A stretch of 64,000 bases of DNA from Paratinospora sagittata (taxonomy: Eukaryota; Streptophyta; Magnoliopsida; Ranunculales; Menispermaceae), in assembly GCA_035771175.1 (NCBI GenBank), contig CM069597.1, forward strand, positions 10,885,001 to 10,949,000, given 5' to 3'. Under the pieces are notes generated by a model. It made no database searches and had not been told where the DNA came from. It saw only the letters and a list, made by a program, of their open reading frames with translations. The translations under genes were made by a program, and so were the position numbers. Positions within the stretch are counted from its first letter, which is position 1; each line of letters starts with the position of its first letter. Of this stretch, positions 23,761 through 33,782 are shown piece after piece.

Positions 23761-23764
23761 AAGT

Positions 23765-26043
23765 TGTCCTGACCCACGACTAGTGCCACCACGACCGACA
23801 TAGAAGCCTCGGGTATATCCTTCCTCGATACCCCCGGCATCCCATACGCATCATCTAAACAACCTAATAAACACAATAATCCCATACATGCATCCAAAAC
23901 ATATGGACATAATTAAGTCATCAAGATAATTACATCTTCCAAAAAAAATGACAAACATAAAAGCCCATAAGTCCAAAATATACAATCAATACCTAACCAT
24001 AAATACAACCCATCTATGTATTAAGTATATACAATAGGTGTTATTAAGTACATAATTACTAAAAGAAAAAAAATGTACTAATACACCTACATCAAAATAA
24101 AATATGGGAAGCGCTCACAGCTAAGCCTTCCCTTTCCCCTTCCTATCAGAACTTGAAATGATAATAATGAGGAGTGAGCTACAACAAGCTCAATGAATGT
24201 TTTCTACAAGTGGCAATATACATGCATTTCGATAGAATCATGGCAAGATCATTAAAACAATTTAAATAACATGGTGATATACAAGATTACATACATGCGG
24301 AATATAATGCATCTTGTCATCACTCAAGACAATGCATATCATTTTTTTCAAAACATGTCATATGCAATCCTAGACACCTACTGAGTAAGAAGTAATACAA
24401 GGGCCTGAGTTTGTGACGTCTAGCGCCCGATTAAACTTCTTTACTCATATTCTATTAGGATTTCTGGGGTTGTATGAACCATAAGATCAGCCCACCAAAA
24501 CAAGTACCGTGCCTAGGGGATCCTAACCTACACAAGCCATAAAATCATCTGCAAGGTCCAAAATGGGGATCACTATCCAGCCCAATGGACTTAACCAAAA
24601 CCCCATGCTAGGAGATCCACCCAATTGCTGACCCAACCATACTATGCTCAAATTCAATTCATGAATCATTTAAACATGCATAATACTATAGTTAATCATT
24701 CAAAACATTCTCCATACTACAATGCCACATATAGAAACCAAATGTAAAGAAACACTCACAGTTGATTGGCTAGACTAGCCAATCCCAAGCCAATCAATTT
24801 TAGCACTAGAGTGCCACCCAAAAACACCTCTATGTACAACAACACTAAACCATGCAATTTAATCACCAATTGCCACAATTAGAATACTTTGATCATCAAC
24901 AAACCCTGCACAAATCATAGGTTCATCATCCATCAAAAGCAGCCCAATTACATGCCAATAAACATGATTTAGGCCCCAAATTTACTAGCCAACACTAGCC
25001 TCTAACATGGTTGTACGCATGTGCCAGCAATTCCAGCATATTCAAGCCATAAAACCCCCAATTAGATCTCATGCAACCCAAGAGAATGCCAAATACAGAT
25101 TCAATAATCAAACCCACATCAATACTATGCATTCTCAACTCTAATTGGGTCATTAGACATCAAATGTTTATAGCTAGCCATCAATGCAACGATGCTCATC
25201 AAAGGAATAAAAATCCAGCTCATTCCCAAATTATGAGAGTCAAAACCCCCATTGTTGGACCAAATAAATGAGCATGTAACCACCAGTGCTAAACATTGAT
25301 CAAACTAACACTAGGGTGTGATTTAGGGCTATAATGTACACTACATAAGTGACATGCAAGACCCAATTCCAACCCTAGACATGTAAACTAAAACATGGTC
25401 TCTAACCTAGAATCTACAGTAGCAACAACCACCAAAACAATCTATGTGTTGCTACTCTACAATGGAAACAAGATGAAAGAGTTTAGAGATGAAGATCCTT
25501 ACATTAGAAGCTCAATCTTCAACCCTAGCACCATCTTCTTCCCAAATCACTTTTTCACTTCTCTTTGGCTGAGAAAACAAGGAATGACTTGTGAATGAGC
25601 AAGGAATGGTCGTACTTGGCTTTTAAATGGGGTGGTGGCCCCATCAAAAACTTTAAAAAAATTTGCCAGAACGCGAGGAGCGCGCTTCTTCCTACAATGA
25701 GCACGCTTCTCACTTCAAGGAGTGTGCTTCTCCCTTAAGGAGTGTTCTACTCTAATGTACTGACAAAATGTAACTCTCGATCACGCAAGAAGCGCGCTTC
25801 TCCTAGTGCAAAACATCAAATCTGTACTTAACCACTGTGCACTCAATACACAACAGAATTTTGCATATGATGGGTCGATTCCTATGTAAAAACATGCTCC
25901 GAACACGTTTTTAAGATCCACATGTCCATTTGAGCACAAGATATGGACCTAAGGAATCAAAACCATATACAAATACACATACATACGCGTATCTGGGTAC
26001 TCTACGGGTTAAGATGACATCATCCTAAGGTACGGGCGTTACA
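23765..26043 (-). mobile_element. Ty3-2 5' LTR
   Basis: On the minus strand it starts TGTAACGCCCGTACC at 26043 and ends GTGGGTCAGGACA at 23765 (2279 bp), followed by the PBS. Its first 90 bases match the remnant at 8508-8600. U3 holds a palindromic array (25665-25805), followed downstream by an AT-rich box TTTAAAA. The flank right of 26043 is copia LTR sequence; no TSD can be tested because the other end is truncated. Confidence 0.85.
25665..25805 (-). promoter_or_regulatory. U3 palindromic array of Ty3-2
   Basis: Several units of the type GAGCGCGCTTCTTC occur here. The best, AGAAGCGCGCTTCT at 25788-25801, is a perfect 14-base palindrome. Others (25670-25740) are degenerate: GAGCACGCTTCTC, GAGTGTGCTTCTC, GAGTGTTCTAC. 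On the coding strand of the LTR the array lies about 40 bases upstream of a TTTAAAA box (25621-25627), the likely core promoter. Confidence 0.65.
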
Positions 26044-26178
26044 ATCTAAACTAAAAAAGGCTCTCGGATTTGTTGTTTGTGATTTCATATCCATTTGAAA
26101 ATTCAAAGAGCCCAAGAGGAGCAATCTCATTGTTTTAGCTGTGCCAAACATTCATTCTTTTGCTGAATAAATTCTAAG
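26044..26178 (+). mobile_element. Sire-1 5' LTR, left piece
   Basis: This AT-rich copia LTR sequence is interrupted by Ty3-3b after CTAAG and continues at 36771. The 5' end of the LTR is missing at the junction with Ty3-2. Confidence 0.65.
26174..26178 (+). repeat. TSD (left) of Ty3-3b: CTAAG
   Basis: Identical to 36766-36770 and directly flanks the TGTGGCG...CGTCACA ends of Ty3-3b. Confidence 0.95.
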
Positions 26179-29064
26179 TGTGGCGACCCCGCACCCCGGA
26201 CCACCAACCCCGCAGGGAGTGGCATGCGGAATGCCAGGGCGGGACGCCCGGCGTAGGCATCTCCGACCACTCCTCAACTCCCGTGACGTGGTTGAGACCC
26301 TACGAGCCTTATCTCAAACAACGACATAACATCAAAAGGTACTAAACAAAACTACCCACCGTATTAATCATCCAAGACAATTGATAATCCATAAATATTG
26401 AACCATAAATAAAATCGTAATCCCTACAGTCCATTAAAATTGACATACACATAAAGTCCAAAATTGTGGGTACAAATAAAAACCGTCATATGCCCACATG
26501 GTTTATCTAACAAATCCCAACTCACCCATACTACAATGTGGTAAGTATTATAATTACATAATCCAAAATATAATACTTCATAATTTAAAACACAGTTCAA
26601 TCAAAATGCCTCTCAACTCACATCGAGGCTTTGGATTCTCTCGCAGGCAAGGCCCTCAAGATATAACTACTCCTTTGCCCTTATTCGGGACGGAAGGACC
26701 TGAAAGAGGAAAATGAGGGTGAGCCAACGGTGCCTAGTGAATAGAATTCAAATATGCTATCAATACTCATCAATAAATATCATGTATGCATGTCAATGTG
26801 TAGCATGATTAAAAGCTCATAACATATAGATATCAAACATTTATAATAAGTTCGATGCAAGTAAAAGCTTATCAATTTGGATCCACATTCCACATGCATT
26901 GGGTTACTAGTGCACGTCTATTTCACCGTACCGTTGATCCCAATCATGTTTATTTTGGGTTACTAGTGCACGTCTATTTCACCGTACCGTTGACCCCAAT
27001 CTCTTCCTTTCCTAAAACCCTCCTATGACAAGGTTAAGTCCCCCTATTAGCCAGATAGATGGGCCCAACCAAAGTCAAAAGGTTTTCTCAAATCAATGCA
27101 TCATTCAAAACATTAGAACACATTCATGCCTTCAACATACAATATATAAGTGATATGATGACATAAAAGATATAATCATAAATGAAGTCTACTCACAACC
27201 AAGCCTCGCGAGAGTATTTAACCACACACGACCACCAAACCGAATCAACCCAATCAAGATCCTGAAACATACATCAATATCCTACCATACATCAATTTCT
27301 ATGCTCAATCACATAGACATTACACATCAACCCTAAATCAGCCCACATATAAACAATAGGCCTAAATTCCATCTAATCCCATCATTCAACTCAAATCACA
27401 TGACTTAGGCCTCTAATGCATAGTTTCATTCATAAACCATTCTATTAATCAAAAATACTGATTTTCAATTCCTTAGGCATAAACATGCCCAAATTGGGTC
27501 ACTTGATCACAAGTAGGCCTAACCCATGATATGGTCACAATCACCAAATTAGTAGCATAATCAACCCTAATCATGCTTAATTAAACATAAGTTGCATCAA
27601 TTCAATGATTCTAGGCCAAAAGCATCAAAAGCCCTAAAATATGAAATTTTTCATACTTAGGCCATATTGCCGATTTACATTAGGTCACCATGTTTAGCCA
27701 TGTATATCACTGATTTTGCATCATGGGTTCATCAACAATGGCAACTAGGTCAACATAGTTGACATGCAAGCTATTTGGAAAGGTCTAAGTTCATATTCTA
27801 AATTTAGGTCTAATACAAGCAACCCTACCAATTCTTCATTTAATATTCTGTTCAGATGTATCAATCTACCAACATAAACATGTAATCACAAAATCAACCG
27901 TACAGATTGAAGTATGTGAAGATACAAACCTTCTGTCCAAATATCAGCCCAATCCAACGGTGGACCGAAACGATAAGTATATTTGATGAACAAGTCTCTA
28001 ATCAGACAATTTCTCCTTTCCTGCTGCAAATACTCAAACGATAAGTATATTTGATATCCATCCAACGGTAGATGGAGGATATCTACAAGTTTGAGTGAAA
28101 CGGCACGAAAAATCTAGACTTTCCGACCAGCTTTGTTTGAGAGGTTAGATCTCTTAGAAGCAACCTCTACTCAATATCTCCACCGTTCTGAATGCAGAAA
28201 TATCAGTTGTACACTACATATCCAGATTTTATGTCCATCCAACGGTAGATTAAGGAGATCTATAAGTTTGACCAAAATGGCGCGAGAAATCCAGACTTTC
28301 CGACCAGCTTTGTTTGAGAGGTTAGATCTCTTAGACGAAACCTCGGATCAAGATCTCCACCGACCAGAATGAATAACCATAAGCTACGAACTTGCTGACA
28401 AATGTTTAGCTCAATCTGACCATATATCCCAATGATCAAGCTCTTTGATGAAAATGTCGCAGAGATCTTCCTCCAGCAACTCCCTCATTCTTTCTCTTCT
28501 TTTCTTTCTCTTCTTTTTTCCTTTCTCTCCACTCACCTCTTTCTAGCACTTCCTTGATTCCCTCCTTGATTCTCTCCTTGATTCTCTCCTTGATTTCCTC
28601 CTTGATTCTCTCCTTGATTCCCTCCACTCATTCTAGCACTTCCTTGAGGGCATGGGACACTTGTCCACTTTCATGAACCAACCTTCACATGTGTTGGTCT
28701 CGTACTACCCATACCAACCACATTTACTTTAACCAATTTCATGCTTCCATGTATTTTAGATGTCCAATCCATTTAATACACAAAATTTTCATTCTCATTT
28801 ATCCTTTTATTCAATCAATCCTAACTCATATCAATTCATGGTTTAATGGGTCCATGCATAAATAATAACATATGCATGATAATTTAATTTAACATGACCC
28901 ATATACAATTTATGATACACATATTTATATACATTATTAAGCATCAACTATACAAACATTAAACAACCATCAAACAAACACCAAACATATCAAGGCAACG
29001 CATAGAGTTTGGGCAAAGTGCAATTGGGTTATGGGCTAGATGAAATAATTTTCGGGGCGTCACA
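26179..29064 (-). mobile_element. Ty3-3b 3' LTR
   Basis: The plus strand runs from TGTGGCGACCCC to GGGGCGTCACA. It is about 100 bases shorter than the 5' LTR because of a deletion with filler near 28030-28056. Confidence 0.95.
28059..28412 (-). repeat. 177-bp tandem duplication in the Ty3-3b LTR
   Basis: The block beginning CATCCAACGGTAGAT recurs at 28059 and 28236, exactly 177 bases apart. Both copies contain CCAGCTTTGTTTGAGAGGTT. The same pair is in the 5' LTR (about 35740-36070), while the LTRs of Ty3-3a have one copy. The duplication therefore predates this insertion and marks a sub-lineage. Confidence 0.85.
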
Positions 29065-29078
29065 TCACACCCACCTTA
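29065..29078 (-). promoter_or_regulatory. Polypurine tract of Ty3-3b
   Basis: The minus strand reads TAAGGTGGGTGTGA next to the 3' LTR, identical to Ty3-3a. Confidence 0.7.
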
Positions 29079-29107
29079 GAATGAACTTCGTCCTCGAAGT
29101 TTTAAGG

Positions 29108-32100
29108 TTAAGAAATACCTAAGCCCATGAACTCAGCAAAGTGCTCCATCATGTAGTCCTCACGCTCCCAAGTAACTTGCTCCTCGCCATGGAACTGCCA
29201 TCTCACCTTAACCATCGAAATCTCGCGGTTACGTAACATCTGGACCTTCCGGTCAAGTATCTGAATAGGTTCCTCATCATAAGTCCCATCCTGCCTCAGT
29301 TCAATGTTCTTCCAGTCCAAGACGTGATCAAAATCACTCTTGTACACTCTCAACATTGACACATGAAAGACATTGTGGACTGCTGCTAACTGAGGTGGCG
29401 TGGCTAATCGGTAAGCGACGGGGCCAATTCGTTCTAAAACCTCGAACAGCCCAATAAATCTCGGAGTGAGCTTGCCTTTTATCCCAAATCTAGTTTGGCC
29501 CTTCTGAGGTGAGACCTTCAATAAAACTTGGTCACCCACCTCGAACACTACGGTCTTTCGCTTGGCATCAGTGTAACTCTTCTGCTTGTCTTGGGCTACT
29601 TTCATATTATGCTTGATCCTCTTAATCTTCTCTGTGTGTTCTTGTACAAACTCTGGTCCCATCACCGCAACATCCCCTACCTCTGTCCAACAGATCGGAG
29701 ATCTACAGGGTCGACCATACAATGCCTCAAAAGGAGCCATGCCAATACTGGACTGATAGCTGTTGTTGTACGCGAACTCACACAGATGTATGTACTCCTC
29801 CCAGTTACCACTGGACTCAAGGACACAAGCTCGAAGCATATCCTCTAAAATCGATATCAACCTCTCAGACTGGCCATCTGTCTGGGGGTGAAAAGCGGTA
29901 CTGAGATCTAGTCTAGTGCCGAGCTGCCTCTGCAACCCCTGCCAGAATACCGATGTAAACCTCGGATCCCTATCTGACACAATCGAAACTGGCACTCCAT
30001 GTAATCTGACTATCTCCCACATATAGAGTCTGCTCAGCTTGTCCATAGAATCCCTAGTGTTCACCGGTAGAAAGTGAGCGAACTTGGTCAAGCGATCAAT
30101 AATAACCCAAACAGCATTATGTCTCCTCGGGGTGTTGGGTAATCCCACAACAAAGTCCATAGTGACGTGCTCCCATTTCCACTCAGGAATGGCACGCGGT
30201 TGCATCTGCCCTCCAGGCCTCTGATGCTCAACTTTGACTCTTTGACAGATCTCACACCTCTGAATGAACTGCGCTATCTCTCTTTTCATGTCGGGCCACC
30301 AATACATTCTTTTCATATCATGATACATCTTGGTTCCGCCAGGATGAATAGCATAATGAGATTTGTGAGCCTCTTGGAGAACACTCTGTCTGAGTCGTGG
30401 ATCTGCGGGAACCCATAAACGTCCCCTAAATCTCAAGGCACCATCAGATGACAAGTGCCAATCAGTAAAATCACTGCTCTCAGCCCAAGACTTGTACATC
30501 CCATGATCAACGTCAAGTCTCTGTTGGTCAATTACCTCCTAGACTTGTGTAGGCTGAGCTCTCATTTGAGCACATATCACAATCTGATCTGAAGGGGTAG
30601 CACATATACTCATAACCGTAGCCGCCTCAAGTAGTCTCCACTCATGAGACATCTGGCGTGCTACCATAACTGTCTCTACCTGCTTCCTGCTCAACGCATC
30701 AGCCACTACATTGGCTTTACCTTGGTGGTATTCCAATGTAAAATCATAGTCTTTGAGGAGCTCTAACCACCTTCTCTGCCTCATGTTCAATTCCTTCTGA
30801 GAGAACAAGTACTTGAGGCTCTTATGGTCAGAATACAAAGTGAATCTCTCACCATAGAGATAATGCCTCCAAATCTTCAAAGCAAAAACCACTGCGGCCA
30901 GTTCTAAGTCATGAACAGGGTAGTTCTTTTCATGCACCTTCAACTGCCTCGATGCATAAGCAATGACCCCATCCTTCTGCATCAACACGCAACCCAAGCC
31001 AATACGAGAGGCATCAGTATAGATAACCAACTCCTGATCAGGCTCTGGCAAAATCAACACTGGCGTAGATGTCAATCTTTTCTTCAGCTCTAAAAAGGCA
31101 TTCTCACACTCCTCGGTCCATACAAAGGACACATCTTTCTGGGTGAGCCTAGTCATAGGCGTAGCTATCTTGGAGAATCCCTGAACGAATCTCCTATAGT
31201 AACCAGCTAACCCAAGAAAACTTCTGATCTCGGTTACTGTGGTAGGCCTAGGCCAACAGATAATGGCTTCAACCTTAGATGAATCAACTGAAATCCCCTC
31301 AGAACTCACCACATGACCTAAGAACTTCACTTCGGTGATCCAAAACTCGCGCTTGCTCAGCTTTGCATATAGCCTATGCTCTCTCAGAGTTTGCAAGGTC
31401 ACTCTAAGGTGTTCTTCATGCTCAGCCTGAGTCTTGGAATACACCAATATGTCATCAATGAAGAGGATGACAAACTTATCCAGATACTGCCTAAAGACCC
31501 TCTGCATCAGGTCCATGAACATCGCCGGTGCATTAGTCACACCAAATGGCATCACAAGGAACTCATAATGTCCATAGCGGGTTCTGAATGCTGTCTTAGT
31601 CACATCCTCCTCCCTGATCCTCAACTGATGATACCCGGAGCGCAAATCAATCTTTGAAAAATACCTCGCTCCCCTCAACTGATCAAACAAGTCATCAATC
31701 CTTGGGAGAGGATATTTGTTCTTGATGGTCACCCTGTTCAATTGGCGATAGTCGATGCACAACCGCAAGCTCCCATCTTTCTTTTTCTCAAAAAGAACTG
31801 GAGCTCCCCAGGGTGACACGCTCGGGCAAATAAAGCCCTTAGCCAATAACTCCTCGAGCTGTTTCTGCAACTCTCTCAACTCGGCTGGCGCCATTCTAAA
31901 TGGTGCCATGGAGATAGGCTTCGTGCCAGGGACTAGTTCAATAATGAAATCGATCTCTCGCTTCGGTGGTAATCGTGGAAGATCCGCAGGGAACACATCT
32001 GGAAAGTCCCTAACAATGGCAATATCCTCGAGTATCACCTCACTAGTTTCTTCTTCATCAGGCACTAACCCAGCCAAAATCTCTCTATCTCCATCAGTCA

Positions 32101-32599
32101 CAAATCTACCCCTTGTGACTGTCTGGTCTGAAGCTCTACCCTGTAGTGTAAACACTGGGTGTCCGGGGATCTGAAAAATAATTCTCTTCGCGAAACAGTC
32201 GACAACTGCATGATAAGCCGCGAGCCAATCCATCCCTAGAATTGCATCAAACTCTAAAAACTCTAGGACTCGAAAGTCAATAGGCATCTCAACATCACCA
32301 ATCTGAACCACACACTGGCTATAGATCATGTTCGGGTAGATCCTTTCCCCAGCAACAGTACTCACCACTAACCATGTGCTAGCCCTAATGGGAGTCAAAT
32401 GCAAACTATCTACCATACGTCCATATATGAATGATAATGTAGAACCAACATCAAATAATACATGCATAGAAGTACCACAAATAATAAGAGTACCTTCCAC
32501 CAAAGTCCTGGATGCTGTCGGGTCTGGCTCAGTAGCTGCCTTCGCTGTCTCTCTAGCACTGGACTGCTGCACAAATCCCTGAGCTCTCTGAAAATTCGG
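29108..32599 (-). pseudogene. pol: Ty3-3b pol (PR-RT-RH-IN-chromodomain), one in-frame stop
   Basis: The frame is open from the linker before the zinc knuckle (32809) through PR, RT and RNase H to a TAG at 30539-30541, where Ty3-3a has Gln. It resumes in the same frame through integrase and the chromodomain-like end to the stop at 29108-29110. The protease reads FDVGSTLSF, again D-V-G. RT has intact [10 protein letters not shown] and [11 protein letters not shown], and RNase H has YTDAS and [10 protein letters not shown]. Integrase keeps the zinc region, [15 protein letters not shown] and [10 protein letters not shown]. Apart from the single stop and the protease site this is the best preserved pol in the window. 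Confidence 0.94.
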
Positions 32600-33696
32600 A
32601 CACTCAGACTTCCTATGCCCAGCCTGCCCACATTGAAAACATAAGAACGGAGCCCTGGGCGCAGATGATCCAGTCTGAGATGTCGTCACATAACTTCCTC
32701 GGCCACTACCTCTGCCTCGGCCAGCAGTTTGTGGGAATGGGGGTCTCGGTGCACTCGGTGCCTGAATAGGAATCGGGACAGGAGAGGGAACCACTGGTGA
32801 GACCATCATACCAGTTTGAACCTGGGATGCCTTACTCTGAGCACCATCGGACTGTGCTCTTCCATAAAATTTTCTCTTCCTTTCCCATCTTCCCTTCTTC
32901 CACGGAGTCTGAAACTGTCCCCCAGACTCTGCTTGTGAAGTCTATTCACCTGGAGCTGCCCGTGTAGACATACCATCAACCCGCTCAGCCAACTCATACT
33001 GTTTGGCCCTCTGGACCACTGTGGTAAAATCAGTCATCTTCGTCACAGACAAGGCCTGTCGGATCGCAGGCCTTAGGTACAAAGAAAACCTCATAATCTT
33101 GTCACTCGGCGTCTGAACTAACCCAGGGGCATAAACTACGAGCTGCCTAAATCTGAGCTCGTACTCCCTGACTGACATGGTGCCCTGTGCGAGATTCAAA
33201 AACTCGAGTTGTTTAGCCTGTCTCTCAGTCTCTGGAACGTAATCCTGTAAGAACAACCGTTTGAAGGTGTCCCAACTCTTCACTGCCCCTGTGTATCCAA
33301 CACTGAAAGCCACCAGTCCTCTGCATCACTCTCCAGTGTGTGAGCAGCACATAGGACCTGAGACTCCTCATCAAGCTCTAAGGAGCGACTGATCTTCTCG
33401 ACATTCTTTAGCCAATCTTCGGCCTTCTTCAAGTCAACCCCACCAATGAATTCCTTAGGCTTTAGCTTCATGAACTTCTCTAGCAGTTTGATCCGCCGAT
33501 CAGTGGGGTTCTCCACAACAATAGGAGCAGGTGTAGGCATAGGCTGAGGAACAACCATTTGAGGTCCTGCTGCCCCTGCAGCTCTACTAGCCTCGGCTCC
33601 ACTAGTGCCCGCCTCATAACTACCCGTATCATATAATACACGCAGAAAATATGATAGTAAGGCTTTTAAGTTAGTTCCTTTAAGCTTTTTAATCAC
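32600..33696 (-). pseudogene. gag: Ty3-3b gag, frameshift and one in-frame stop
   Basis: The frame starts at ATG 33696 (MIKKLKGTNLKALL). The second Met available in Ty3-3a is Thr here (LYDTGSYEAG), so this upstream ATG is the likely start. Capsid motifs match Ty3-3a. A missing G after LDTQG (near 33290) shifts the frame; the downstream part (33313-32942) is otherwise intact and ends at the shared TAG 32942-32944 after RAAPGE. The zinc knuckle at 32641-32600 reads [14 protein letters not shown] and lies in the pol-side frame. Confidence 0.9.
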
Positions 33697-33768
33697 CTAA
33701 ATCTCTCAGCCAATTCCTAGGTCAAAGTTATCTAAGTCCAATACATAGACCAAACCTAATAAAATCAG

Positions 33769-33780
33769 GCTCTGATACCA
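33769..33780 (-). promoter_or_regulatory. Primer-binding site of Ty3-3b, tRNA-iMet type
   Basis: The minus strand reads TGGTATCAGAGC two bases inside the 5' LTR. Confidence 0.95.
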
Positions 33781-33782
33781 AC

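Larger units (their letters stand above)
8508..26043 (-). mobile_element. Ty3-2: Ty3/gypsy chromovirus, split by Ty3-3a
   Basis: The minus-strand element has a nearly full 5' LTR at 23765-26043, gag at its right end and integrase/chromodomain at its left. Only 93 bases of 3' LTR remain (8508-8600). The 10.3-kb Ty3-3a lies inside it between 10320 and 20641. Removing the insert and one CAAGC copy rejoins the RNase H reading RRWL to ELLKDYD across the site, which proves the nesting. Confidence 0.9.
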
